Assembly: GCA_013180625.2 (NCBI GenBank)
Contig: SNVD02015034.1
Span: 1-64,000 of the forward strand
Length of the DNA stretch: 64,000 nt
Direction: 5' to 3'
Source of the DNA: Boswellia sacra
Lineage: Eukaryota > Streptophyta > Magnoliopsida > Sapindales > Burseraceae
Below, in pieces: positions 45,901 through 60,200 of the stretch (position 1 is its first letter; the number at the start of each line of letters is the position of its first letter). The translations under genes and the position numbers were made by a program. Under the pieces are notes generated by a model, which saw nothing but the letters and a program-made list of their open reading frames with translations, was not told the origin of the DNA and made no database searches.

Positions 45901-48900
45901 TTTAGTGCATTCTCGAGTACCTTTTCTTAATGCAATTGGAAGATCAAGATCAAAAGAGGATGAAGGGATAGAAGTATAAGGAAGATTACTCTGAGTTGTA
46001 GGACCTTCACTCGGTAAATTAGATTGATCTTCAGCCGGAGGAACAAGTGGAGCAGTAGCGCCTTTGTGAAACCGCTTTCTGGTATGAACCTGAAGCTTAT
46101 TCTCCGAATTATGATTAGTTTGAGATACTTCTCCCCCTATCTTTGATAAAGTAATATGTGACAAATTTTGATTTTGAGTGCCATCACTAGATTCAATTCT
46201 TTGAATGATTGGTTTCAAAAATTGTTTATCAGGGATATCTAAAGTGATAGGTAATGTTTCCCAAAAATTATCTTCTTTACCTATATTCTCCCTCTGAAGA
46301 GATTTTTCCTGAAAGAAAGGTTGATCTTCAACAAAGTGTACATCCATACTTTCAAAAAATTTCTTCGTTACCGGATTAAAGCATTTGTATCCTTTTTTAT
46401 TTGAAGCATAGCCAAGAAACACACATTTTTCAGTTCTTGGATCCAATTGTGATCTAAAATTATTGGGTTTGTATACATAACAACACAGCCAAACACTTTT
46501 AGTGAGATTTGTCATTATTCGAGATGTGGGAAAACAATTCTTTAAAACACGTAATGGTGTTTCAAATTTCAAGACACGAGATGGCATTCTATTTATTAAG
46601 TAACATGCAGTTAAAAGGGCATTACCCTAGAGATATTTAGGTACATTCATAGAAAACATAATGGCTCTAGCTACCTCAAGTAGGTGTCTGTTCTTTCTTT
46701 CAGCAATGCCATTTTGCTGTGGTGTATCTCGATAAGTTGATTGATGAACAATCCCTTTTTCAGTAAGAAAAGTCTCTAAATATTGGTTAAAATATTTGAT
46801 CCCATTATCTGTTTTTAGAATGCCAATTTTGGTTTGAAATTGATTTTCAATCATAAAGAAAAAATCTTTGAATCGTTGTTCAACATCTGATTTTTTTTCC
46901 AACAAATAAACCCAACAAATCCTTGTGTGATCATCAATAAAAGTCACAAACCATTTTTTGCCAGAAAGTGTGCTAACCTTAGATGGTCCCCAAACATCAC
47001 TATGAAACAAGTAAAATGGTCTTGAAGCAAAATAGGGCTTTGTTAGAAAAGAAACACGATGGTCTTTAGCCAAATGACAAGACTCACAATGAAATTTTGA
47101 ACCATCAATCCCTTTAAACAATTTAGGAAACAAATGTTTAAGATATGTAAAACTAAGATGTCCTAATCTTCTATGCCATAGCATTATTTCATCATAGATA
47201 GAGTTTGAACTAGTACTACTTAAAGCATAATCCTTTTTATTGCCAAAAACAGTTTCATCAAAGTGGTAAAGTCCATTCATCTCTCTAGCAGTTCCAATCG
47301 TCTTCCTCGAGTTTCGGTCCTGAAAAACACAAGTAAAAGGAAGGAAAAGTATAGAACAGTTAGCTTCTTTTGATAGTTTACTGATAGAAAGGAGATTGCA
47401 GGTCAATTTTGGGACATGTAGGATAGATTTTAGAGTAATATTTTCTGAAATTTTAATGTTTCCTTTCCCTGCAATAGGTGAAAAACTACCATTGGCTATC
47501 CTAATTTTTTCAATACCAGAACATGGGTAAAAGAAGTGAAACAATTGGGAACAACTTGTCATATGATCAGAGGCTCCTGAATCTATAATCCAAGGACCGG
47601 TCTTTCCTAGAACAGAAAGTGTTATAGAATTATCACATGATTGTGCCATAAAACCGACAGAAATATTCAGAGATGAATAGGATTTAAAAAGTTTAAGAAG
47701 ATGATCTAATTGCTCTTTACTGAAAGGAGATGACTCAGCTTCATGTGCGGTTGGTGTATTCTGCTCATTAGGTTTGTGTCCTCTGCCAATAGAAGGTCTG
47801 CCATGTAGTTTGTAGCATGTGTCTCAAGTGTGACGAGGTTTTCCACGGTAATCACATCGGAGGTTACTCCTGTCTCCACCCTGCTAATGGTGAGATGTTT
47901 TGCGGTTAATTTGGGCCTCCGGAATGGCAAGGCAGAACCCTCTACAGATCCGGTTGCACCTGTAACCTTTTTTCCAAGCATCATCTGTCTTTGACTCTCC
48001 TCCCATCGTACTTCTGCAAAAACCTCTCCAATCGGGGGCAGAGGATTTCGTCCAATAATTCGGCCTCGGACCTCATCAAATTCAACATTCAAACTTGCAG
48101 GAAACTTGAAGACTCGACCAACATCTACCTTCTTTAGGTAGTGATTACAGTCCTCGGATGATTTCCACTCATAGTCGTTGAATAAGTCTAGATCCTACCA
48201 AATCCTTTTAAGAGAATGAAAATACTTTGTCACAGAGTCCTCACCTTGGCGGATTTCTCCAAGTCGAAGGGTCAATTCGTACACTTGGGATTGGTTCCCC
48301 AAATCGGAGTACATCTGCGAGAAATTATCCCATAGTTCCTTTGCTGTAGAATAGCAGAATAATTCGCCCCAATCTCCTCAGTCATGGAGTTGACCAACCA
48401 TGTCATCACCATTGACTTTTCAGCGTCCCAAGTGGTATAGGTTGGAACCTTTATGTTGGGCTTCTTTATGTTGCCTATGATGTACCCAATCTTCCCTCTT
48501 CCTCTGAGATACAAACGAACAGACTGCGACCACCGAAGAAAATTTTCGCCATTGAGTCTGATTGTCGTAATCTGAATAGGGTGATTTTCGGGTATGTTTC
48601 GGGTGGACTGAGGCGCAAATTGAGAAGCCTGACTTTCAGAGGTGACTTCAGACATCTTTGGAGGCAAAAGAAAGAATAAAAAACCCTAGGTCTTTCTCTG
48701 CTCTGATACCATAAAGAAACATGCAGAGAATAAGAAAATTTTCATTATTTTTTTCTGCTGTGTTACAATAGTATATATAGGCTTTCTTTAATACACAGAA
48801 CAAGAAACAAATCTTCCTAATTTATAGAGAGAATAAAATAAAATCTAGAAATAAAATCTTCCTAATCTACCTAAAATAAAATATTCTACACAATCTAGAA

Positions 48901-51229
48901 AGATAGGAAAATATTCTACTTAATTACACAATCTAGAATATATTCTACACAATCTAGAAAGATATTTCAACAGTTAGTAGTACTGTCATGCTTGACTCAC
49001 TTTGTATTGATAAATTTCTCAATTTCCTATGATTTTTTTTCCAAGAAATAGTAGCCCACATATGTATATGACTTGCAATTACTTTCGAGTCTTCTGAAAA
49101 AATTGATTGCTTAGGCTAACAAGCCACTTCATATGAGAAACTTCCTCTGCAGTGTTTACGTACATCTGTTTTGTATGCATTTGCAGTTATTATGATCCAT
49201 ATCGGGGAGTGATTGTATATTTTCGAGTCGTTGATGGGACTATAAAGAAGGGTGATCGTATTTATTTTATGGCAAGTGAGAAGGTGAATTATTCTTCCAT
49301 GTCATATTTGTTCAATTTTCTCCCACTAGTTTGGGCATTGATGAATCACCTTATCAGAAAAATAAATTGGCATGAATTTTTACCTGATACTACTTTCTAC
49401 TCAGGTAAATTTTAACTACTATTTATTAGAAAAGTGTTAATGGTGGATGATATGTAAGTAAAGATAAAAGTCTTTTTTTGTGTGTGTATTCAGAAAACTT
49501 TTTATTCTTTTAGTATTTGTGCAATTGTAATAGATTAATTAAAACTCCAGGATTACTATGCTGATGAAATCGGTGTTTTGTCTCCTAATCAAATGCAAGT
49601 GGAGGAACTTCAGGCTGGTGAGGTAAATAGATTTTATTTATGCTTGCACCATGATGTGCTGTTGCAGCCTTTGACTCATTTGGAAAAAAAAAAAAAAAGC
49701 ACACATACAATGAGGAGAAGAGAGATACTTATCCATTCTATGCATAACCGTGTGGACTGAAGAAAGAAGATAATACATAGACACACACGCCCCCACACAA
49801 GACCACCACAGCTTCCAAACACACATACACATACACACTCACATGCACACAGACTCATATGTATGTTTAGCCTAAAGAATGAGGTGGTGTGAGCTAGAAT
49901 CAAGAAGTTAATTGGAGATTTTTTGTGGGATGGACTAAAGGAATAGAACAAGGTGCAGCTCGTTCATTGGAAGCTGGTTTCTCTGTCTAGAACGAAATGA
50001 GGAGGGTGGGGGGCGGGCGGGGATGTAGGATTTTCAAAAGGAATGTTGCTCTCTTGGGGAAGTTGTTGTGGAGATTCCCTTCTTCAAAAGTTGGCATGAG
50101 GTTGTAGAAAGCATTCGTATGAATATGGGTGGGATTATTGTTACTAGGGGTTTTTCATTGATTTTATGGAGGTATTTCTCAAACTACCCAGAATTCTTAA
50201 GTGATTTGAAGTGAGTAATGGGAATGGTACTAGATTTAGTTTCTGGGAAGATTTGTGGCTGGGAGATATCCCTTTCAATTTGTTATCTCCAAGAATTTAT
50301 CCTGTTTGTTGAGCTCACATCTATTGAAAGTAGATTGGTGTCCTATAATTCATTAGGGTGGGATTTTTATTTTTATTATATGGTAACTTCTCTTTTGGAT
50401 GAGTTGAAAGAAGGCTATAGAGCTTGGAGGTTGGAATCCTCCAAAAGGCTTTCATGCAATCTTCCTTTTCTTGGCTGATTGATGATGCTTCATGGCATGA
50501 TTCTCGCCTGTATAATTTTTGGGAAGCCAAATTTACCCTCTAAGGTTCAGCTCTTATCCTTGTTGGAAATTGTAGAAAGATGAATACGTTAAATGTTATT
50601 CAATCTAAGTAGCCTGGGTTTTGTCTTTCTCCAAATTCCTAGAGAGATAGTCTAGTTGGTTAGATTTTCATATTGGAACAAGAAGCAAGAGGTTTGGTAT
50701 TAATCCTTATTCAACCAACTTTGAGAAAGGATTTAATTTAATTTATGTTTGTACATGGGGAAAGGTGCGGTAGTTAGCTTTTCTACATGTCTCATGCTTG
50801 TTGGTTTCCAGAAGTGATAACAAGTCTACTAGGGATATTATGGTTCCTTGGATGGTAATATAGTAACATGGAGAAGCAAGAAATAAATCTGCTAGGTTTG
50901 GTGCAAAGATTGAATATATAGAGTATAATTGTAGCATGCAATCTTCCTTATGTAGCTTATCTTACACACACACACACCCACACACGCACACACGCACACG
51001 CGCACGCGCACGCGCACGCGCACGCGCACGCACACACATAGGGAAATTATTAGGGGATCCCCCCGGAGATTTAGTCAAAATTAAAATCAACTATAATTCT
51101 TGAATTGCCCATCATACCCTTGAATTAAATTGTTGCCACCGTGCTAGGACTTGAACCTGGTTATCTTTATTTTATTAACTTGAAAAAAAAACTACTCTTA
51201 CCATAACAGAAGAATCAAAATATTAAGTA

Positions 51230-51266
<37 letters not shown>

Positions 51267-54200
51267 ATGCTACAAATACATTGTCACTAAAGATAAATCA
51301 TCTAAAATGTATTTATGTATATATTTTGTGTTTTATATGATTTTAAAATATTTTGAACAATTAATTTAATAAAATTAAATTTATTTAAATGCTACTAAAA
51401 GTTTATGTTAAACCAAAAAATAAGCATGTTAAAATATCTAAATAAAATACTAAATTTATTCACTTTTATATGATTAGTTGTAAAAATGTTTGAATGCTTT
51501 TTTTAAATTAACTCTCTAAAATACCATTATATAAATTTAACTATTTTCTAATTTTAAAACCTTTTATTATATTTTATTAATTTTATTAGGATTTGTGTAT
51601 TCTTCAGTAGAATTAAATAAATTTCTTACGTATATTTTTATTTTAATTTTTGTATGTAAATTTATGATATAGATAATTCATAACATAAGTTTTTTGTATG
51701 TATTTAAATTTTATAAAATTAATTGTTAAAAATGTTCTGCAATATGTAAAACACAAGGTACATAGTTTACACTTTAAGTAAAAATTATAGTAACAAACAT
51801 TATTTACATTTATAATATATAAATATATTTACTTGAAGAATGATTGATTCATAATCTATGGTAAGATGGGTCTTTTAATCTTAGGCTGCGTTTAGTGCAC
51901 TGCATAGGATTGTATAATTATTACTGTAGAGGATAACATTGTATGGAATTGTATTGTATAGGATTGAGTAAACTCTGTACTGTATTTGGTTTGTCACTGT
52001 ATTGTATAAATGCTATACAATCCTGTTTTGGTACAGGACTGTATTGAACTATATTAAATTCCTTATAATAATAAAAATATTTAAAATTAGTAAAATGTTT
52101 TAAAATATAATAATTTTAAAAGTTATTTATAGTAAACTAATTTTTTAGATAATTAATTTTTTATTTAAATATTTAATAAATTATATTTATTTATTAAAAT
52201 AATTTATTTAAATATTCAATAAACTAATATTTTAAATATTTATTTATTTATATATGTTGTGGCATTTATTGTCAAAAATTGGAACAAAAAGCCAAGTTGC
52301 ATAATTTAAATCTGTTAATAATATAATATAATATAATATTATATTATATTATATAAAACATATCAATTAAAAAATTATATCCAAGCCCCACATCTTTATC
52401 CAGCCTAACATATGGTGGGTGGCATAATTAATTTACATGTTTTATACAGTTGTTATTAGGATGTTATGCAGCCTTTTCTTATGCTATCCATACTTCCTAT
52501 TGCACCAAACACGACCAAAAGAAAAAAAAAATTATGCGAACAGGATCTCTTATACAATGTTATATGGGCCGCTAAACACACCCTTAATTCAACTAAGGTG
52601 ACGTTCGAATCCTAAGGGTGTCAACAATTTAATTAATGTGTTAGGGGGAGAGATATAACAGATAATTCAGCAACTACAGTTAATTTTAATGGACCAAAAG
52701 TAGTGACAGGGGTCTGTGATGATTTAGGAAACTTACTAGCAGCGGTTTATTTTTTTATTAAACCTTAGGAGGGTCATTGAGTATTACAAGACTAGTTTAT
52801 TCTTTAAATAGATAAAACAAGGATCCTATTCTAAGATGTTTTCTTACCTCTAAAGAATCTCCTTTACACCTTACTGTTCTTTGTCACATTGCTCTTTATT
52901 TTAAATGATTACATTTCACACTTTATTTTTATTCTTATCTCTTACGTCATTACAAAACACACATCATCACTCACATTATAATGTATCATAATTACATATA
53001 TTTACTTTATATCGCAACATACATTATTACATTACTTTATATAATATCACGTGTCACTTTTGCTTTCACTGGTAAGGTCCACTATGCTTTCTCAGCAGTA
53101 AGTATCATCAGAAGGAAAATAATGAAAATTAGTTTTCTATTATTAGAGCATGGTGAAACATAATGTAACATAAAGTAATGTAATAATGTTTATTGTGATA
53201 TAAAGTAAATATATGTAATCATGATATATAATAAAGTGAGTGATTATGTATGCTTTGTAATGATGCAAGAGATAAGAATAAGGGTGAGATTAAGGGTGGG
53301 AATTCGTGTCGTGCGTATCGACCCGTTTAATTATTCGTGTCAAGACATGAAACACGGATCTGACACGGTTATTAAACGTGTTACCCACGTGTGTAATCGT
53401 GTCATATTTAATTCACATAATTTACTTAATTGTTTAACCTAGTTATGCATAATATATTATATTCTATATATTTATATCAATTAAAATTATTTTTAGAATA
53501 TAAACCATTGTTAGTATAAAATATTATTAAAATCATCATAATTTATTATTTTGTAAATTAATTTATTTTATAATATAAAAATTTCAGTTTTATAATTTAT
53601 ATGTTGTAAGTAGGTAACAATTTATATCATTAAATGAGCTTATATATTAAGGATAGACAAAATATGTTTAACTATTCGTGTCATTAAATGGGTTGGTGTG
53701 TTGAACACTCTCAACACGAATCCGACCCATTTATTAATCGTGTATCGTGTTCGTGTCGTATTCATAACGTGTTCGTGTGTTATATCCCAAGTTCCCAACC
53801 CGAGGTGAGATGTGAATATGTAAGATAGAGAGTGATGTGACATAAAGAGTAGTGAGATGTAAAGGATGCTTCCTTAGGGATGTGGCTTGGGTGTAGTGTA
53901 TCCATCCTTGATATGCAATCCAAGGAAATTTATTTCATTGATTCCTATCCTCATCTTTGGATGCTTCAAGTAGATTTCTTCGGATTATTTATATCTTTTA
54001 CACTGTAAAATTAGACTCTTTTTTATGCCATATACTCACCATTGGATGAATGAAAATAAATGGTGTTCAAATATAGATGAGTCAACTATAAGTGTATTTA
54101 TTGAGAATTTTTTTATTTCCTCTTTCAAAATTTTTTTCTCTTTCCTATACTATTATTAATTTTTTTCTTTTTTTTTTCTCATTATTACTCAACTCCTCTT

Positions 54201-57200
54201 CCATTTCTCCTTAACGACAAAGTAAATTCAATCCAAAATCAAAATTAAAAATAAAAATATCTCTCTATCCTCTAGACTCTACTTATCTCTGCTCTCTCCC
54301 TCTCTTCACCCACAACGAGGTAAATTGAATAAAAAATAAATCTTTTCAAATTAACCAAATGTCATTATTGTAAACTCAAATTATAAGATTACTATTATTT
54401 TTACATAATTACATATACTGAAGTGATTTTTTTTTGTTCTTTCATAATAAATTAAAAAATTGCTAAAACCTGTGTGTAGTTTTTTATTATTAATGTTCTG
54501 TTTTCTCTTAAAATAACTTATCCTCATATTTTTAAAACTCATATAGTATATTATGATCAACTTTATATTATCAAATACTAATGACCCAAATTGATGATAA
54601 TTATTTCACTGTATAATTTGAATTATATTAAAAGATTATTATTATTTTAGATAATTACATAATTATTTTTATAAAAATTTCTATTTTGTTAGTCTTCTTA
54701 AACACTAAAGTAGCTTACTTTAACTAAAACATGTAATTATATCTTAAACACTTACATAACATAAACAGTAATAGATAAAAAGTCAAAAAAATAAAAAATA
54801 AAAATTTTAGTACAAGTGTATTCAGTCTTTGCTATAGAAAAAAATTATAAATCTAGTACAATCAATCATCAATCTATTAGAATAGTTTGTTATAGAGGTG
54901 TCCTTATAATTTAAAAAAAATAATAATAATAAGGTAAACATGATTGTTAGATAAGTCAGGTTGCGTTCGAGACATTTGAGTTTGTATATAGGCTAAGTAT
55001 GAAGGCTTGAGCTTCAAGATGAGTTTACGATAATGATTTTTGATAAACTTGAAAAGATTTATTGTTTATTTAATTTACCTTGTTGTGGGTAAAGAGAGAG
55101 GAGAGAGAAGAGATGAATAAAGTATAGAGGAAAGACACGTATTTTTAGTTTGATTGAATTTACGTTGTTGTTATGAAGAGAGAGGAGAGAGGAATATGAG
55201 TAATGCTGGGAGAGGAAAGAGAAAAAAATTAATAATGATATAGGAAAGAGAAAAGAAATTCTGAAAAAAGAAATAAAATTTTTTTTTAATAAATACATTT
55301 ATGATTAACATGTCATCATATTTGAATAATTGATTTTCATTTATCCAATAGTTAGTATGTGGTGTAAAAAAGAGTGTAATTTTAGGAGGCTGTTGAAACT
55401 GGACACAAATTTTTGCCATTGATCCACAAAATGTAATGATTGAGATAATTAATGATTTGACGGTATTAAATGTAATTTTTTGACTTTTAATCTCAACTAT
55501 TAGATTTAGTGAAATAAATGTAATTTGTACTAAAAGATCCCTTATATATATAATCGGACATCCTGGATTTTACATTATGTTTGAACCTTATATCTCTACG
55601 ATTCGTTAAATCTAATAGCAATAATTACTCAATTTTAATAATTAAAAAAAAGGTATATACTTTTTTAGTTTGTCATATAAATTATAACCCTCTTTTGTCT
55701 ATTTTGTACTGTCACTCAAACTCCACTTTTTACGTATGTCTTCTTTCAATTCTCTCGTTACTCCACTTTAGTCTCTCTTTTTACATCTTTTTCACATTTG
55801 CGTCTCACCATAGGTAAAATCCAGTTTGATAACTCACTAGCTTTTCAAGAGCAGTCCAAGCTCCTTTATTCCAACCTTCTTTAGACTAAAAAGGGCTCCT
55901 CGCCATTTGGCACTAGTGCTGTAGCTTAAATTGATTGATCTCTCTCTTTCTGTATCTTTTTATCTTTTCTTTGTAGTTTGGATTGTCTAAGTTGTGTGAG
56001 ATGCTTGTTTGATAAGTCTCTCCTTTGATATAGGAAGAATGGTATTTATAGTTGTATACTTATTTTCTATATGTTGTGGCTATGTTCGGACTGTTAATAA
56101 GATCGTGTCTAAGCCATTTTATTACATTTCCTGTTCATAATATGGAAACAATTTCAAAGAGAAGCTTTGGTGGTTTTGGGACCATTACTTTGCTTGTGCA
56201 AAGAGCAAGAGCAGGAGCAGGACTAGCATCTAATTTTCTTCAACTTAACAAGATTTTCATTTGCTCACTATCAAGCATATACGATCTGTAATCCATACAA
56301 ATATAGAAAATGCTTTAGAGAACAAGCAAAAGATGAAGGAAGAACACCTATAACAGAGGTATTGCAAATACCAATAAGAAAAAAGAGAAAGAGAATGAGA
56401 TATAAGTACTATGTGAGAGACGAGAGAGGAGAGAGATAACGACATATAAATGCTAGGTGAGAGAAAAACATGAAATGGAGAGTTTAGGATGATAATTAAT
56501 ATGAGAGAAAAGGTAAAGAAGTAGATTCCTTTTATATTTTTTATTAAAATCGAGTAATCATAGCCATTAGATTTACCAAATGGTGAAGATGTAAGGTTCA
56601 GACATAATGTAAAATTTGGGATCATGGACTACAGAACTATATATATATATATTTCAAATAATTTTTAATTATATATATTTTTTATTATTTTATTATAAAT
56701 TATATTATTCATTAATATTATATTTAAATTAAATGACAATTGAAAATTATATTATTCATTAATATTATATTTAAATTAAATGACAATTGAAAATTTTCTA
56801 TTTTATATTATAATTTTTTTCAACTATCATTTATATTAAATAGCACACAAATATACATAACGAAACTAAAGATAATTTAAGGGAAAAGAAAAAAGTATTA
56901 ACTCTATTTCTGAATGAATTTCCAGTACAAGGTACAAGGAAAAATATAGGAGAAAACCAGCTAGTCTGCCATACAAATCTTCCATAAATAAGGAAAGAAT
57001 TAAAATAATAATCCCTTTGATCAAAGAATGCATAATAAAGATAGCTAATCAACTAGACTTAGTCAATGACTAAATCTGTTTATTTCAGTCAATTAATTTA
57101 TAAAAATCATAACATTAATTCCTAAAAATCAGAACATTGAATGTAGAATTTCCACACTTCCCCTCAAGCTGGAGAGTAAATTTCAATCATTCCTAGCTTG

Positions 57201-60200
57201 GATATTAGTAGTTCGAATTTAATTCTTGGAAGGCCTTTTGTAAGAACATCAGCTATTTGAAGATTGGTTGGAGTATGGTTGAGACTAAGCATGCCACCCT
57301 CAATCTTCTCCTTGATAAAATGCAGATCCAACTCCACATGCTTAGTTCTGTCGTGATGGATTGGATTTTTAGCAATACTTATTGCAGTCATGTTATCACA
57401 TTTCTCAATTCTTCAAGGATTCTCTTCAACCACATTCCTTCGCAGATTCCTTGTGCTAAGGCTCGAAATTCTGCTTCAGCACTACTTCTTGCTACCATTG
57501 TCTGCTTTTGACTCCTCCATGTGACTAAATTTCCCCAAACGTAGGTACAATAGCCAGTTGTAGATCTTCTATCAGTTATGCTTCCAGCCCAATCAGCATT
57601 AGTGAAAACCTCAATCTCTTTGTTGATATTTTTCTTGAAAGACAACCCCTTTCCTGGTGACATTTTGGGATACCTAAGAATTCTATTTACTGCCTCTTGG
57701 TGAACTTCTTTCGGATCATTCATAAACTGACTTACAAAGCTAACAGCGAACCCAATGTTGGGTATAGTATGGGAGAGATAAATGAGTTTCCCCACTAGGC
57801 ATTGGTACCCTCCTTTGTCAATGGGTGGACTATCTTGTTCCAAGCATGCTTTGTAACCAGGTTCCATAGGTGTGTCAGCTGGCTTACACCCTAACATACC
57901 TGTCTCCTTGAGTAGGTCCAAGACATACTTTCATTGAGAAACTACAATCCCTGCTTTTGATCTAGCTACCTCCATTTCTGGAAAATATTTGAGATATCTT
58001 AGGTTTTTAATTACAAATTCTTTAGCGAGTCCCTTCTTTAGATTCTCAATTTCTTCATGGAAATCTCCGGTAATAATTATATCATCCACATACACAATAA
58101 GAATAGAAATCCTCCCACTTGTAAAGTGTTTGACAAACATGATATGATCGGCTTGCGCCTGTATGTACCCATGTTGCTTGACTGCTCTTGTGAATCTGTC
58201 AAACCAAGCCCTTGGTGATTGTTCGAGTCCATAAAGCGATTTTTGTAGTTTGTACACTTTGTGGACGTTGTTCTTGTCTCAAATCCAGGTGGAATCTCCA
58301 GATATACTTCTTTCTCTAGGTCTCCATTTAAAAATGCATTCTTGACATCCATCTGATGTAGGGATCAGTCAAGATTAGCAGCTAGTGAGAGTAGAAAACG
58401 AATGGTATTTAACTTAGCAACCGGGGAGAAGGTTTCTTGGTAGTCAATACTGTAAGTTTGAGTAAATCCTTTTGCTACCAATCTGGCTTTATGCTGATCT
58501 ATACTTCCATTTGGTTTGTATTTGACGTTGAAGACCCATTTACATCCCACTGGTCGTTTTCCTTGTGGCAATTCAGAGAGTTCCCATGTGCCATTCTTTG
58601 TAAGAGCTCTAATCTCTTCTTCAATAGCTGCCCTCTACTCAAGCTTACCTAGAGCTTCTTGAACATTTCTACGTATTTCAACAGTAGACATATTAGTAAC
58701 AAAGGCACGATCCCTTATATGAAACAAACTGATGTATAGGATGTTGAGTATAAGATCTTACTCCTTTTCTTAATGCAATAGGGATGCCTAAGTCGTCATC
58801 AGTATGAAAGTTATGAGTTGTGTTACCTGAAAGTTCTGAACTCGGATTAGTCGGATTGGACTCTTGAGTTTGCTCAGAAAATGTAGTGGACTACTCTTCT
58901 AGGACTTTTTCCTTGAGTAAACAGGTAACTCTTTGTTGGTAGTAGACTGATTGTGGATTTCTGGAGTGAGTGTATTGAGAAACATTTCTGAATTTTTCGA
59001 TGTGAGAATAGGCAGGGTAGGTTCAGATGAAGGTCTCTATGGTTCGTAAGATGCCTTTTTTGAAGGAGACTCAGTTTCCAACTCATTTTGTAGACTCGAA
59101 TTGACCGTTGGAAGATTAGTGGCAGGAGCAAAGGTAGGCTCGGGTATTATGACATTAGGCAGCCAAAAACCACATTCATTTGTGTTTGAGTTCTCTCCCT
59201 GAATGTGGATTTTATGATAATAGGGTTGATTCTCAAAGAAAGTTACATCCATAGTGATATAGGTTTTATTGGTAACAGGAGAGTAACATTTATACCCTTT
59301 TTGAGTGGAGGAATATCCTAGAAACAAATATTTTATGGCTCTAGGATCAAGTTTGCTAGGGTTAGGTTGGTGGTTATGGACAAAAGCAGTGCACCCGAAT
59401 ATTTGTAGTGGAAGGGAGGAGAGTATTCGAAGCTGAGGATAGGATTGGTAGAGTGTTTGCCATGGTGTTTGAAAATGGATAACTCTAGATGGCATTCTAT
59501 TGATGAGATATGTAGCTGTGAGGATGGCCTCTCCCCAAAAATAATTTGGGACATTCATGGTGTACATAATGGATCGGGTCACCTCCAAGAGGTGTCTGTT
59601 CTTTCTTTCTGCAACCCCATTTTGTTGGGGTGCTTTCACGCAAGAACTCTGGTGGATTATTCCGTGGGTTGAAAAGTAATCTTCTAGGATTGAATTGAAA
59701 TAATCTATGGCATTGTTAGTCCTAAGGATATTGATTTTAGCTTGAAACTGATTTTGGACCATACTACAGAAATTTTTGAAGATGATACTTGCATCTGATT
59801 TTTGTCTTATTAAATACACTCACGTCACTCTCGTATGATCATCAATGAAAGAGATAAACCACTTAAATCCAGAAATGTTATTGCCTCGAGAAGGTCCCCA
59901 AATATCACTATGAATGATTGAAAAAGGATGAGATGTTTTATAACCTTGAATTGGATAATTGTTTTTCACATGTTTTGAAATTTGACATGCCTCACATTGA
60001 AAGTATTTGGTGGTTTTATCATTGAATAAACTGGGAAACAACTTTTTCAAATAAAGAAAATTAGGATGTCCTAATTTATAATGCCACAACATAATAGCAT
60101 TTTTGTTATTGGACAAACCAAGAAATGACACACTACGAGCAGATAGAGTTTGTTCATCAGGATTACTATGAGTCTTGAGAAGATAGAGTCCACCACACTC

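Larger units (their letters stand above)
43982..48972 (-). mobile_element. Ty1/copia retrotransposon 2 in LEPA intron 8
   Basis: LTRs at 43982-44271 and 48712-48972, with exact duplications GTTAG at 43977-43981 and 48973-48977. Initiator tRNA-Met primer site (minus TGGTATCAGAG, 48701-48711) and polypurine tract (minus AGCTTGAGGGGGAG, 44272-44285). The element ends on the minus strand are TGTTGAAATATC...TTTCTTTA, a TG...TA type. It is antisense to LEPA. The left LTR is longer because a 'tattctacataatta' segment is duplicated. Confidence 0.95.

Noticed and set aside
51147..52613. Possible tRNA genes from B-box-like motifs
   Set aside because: No A box, cloverleaf or acceptor stem could be read around them.
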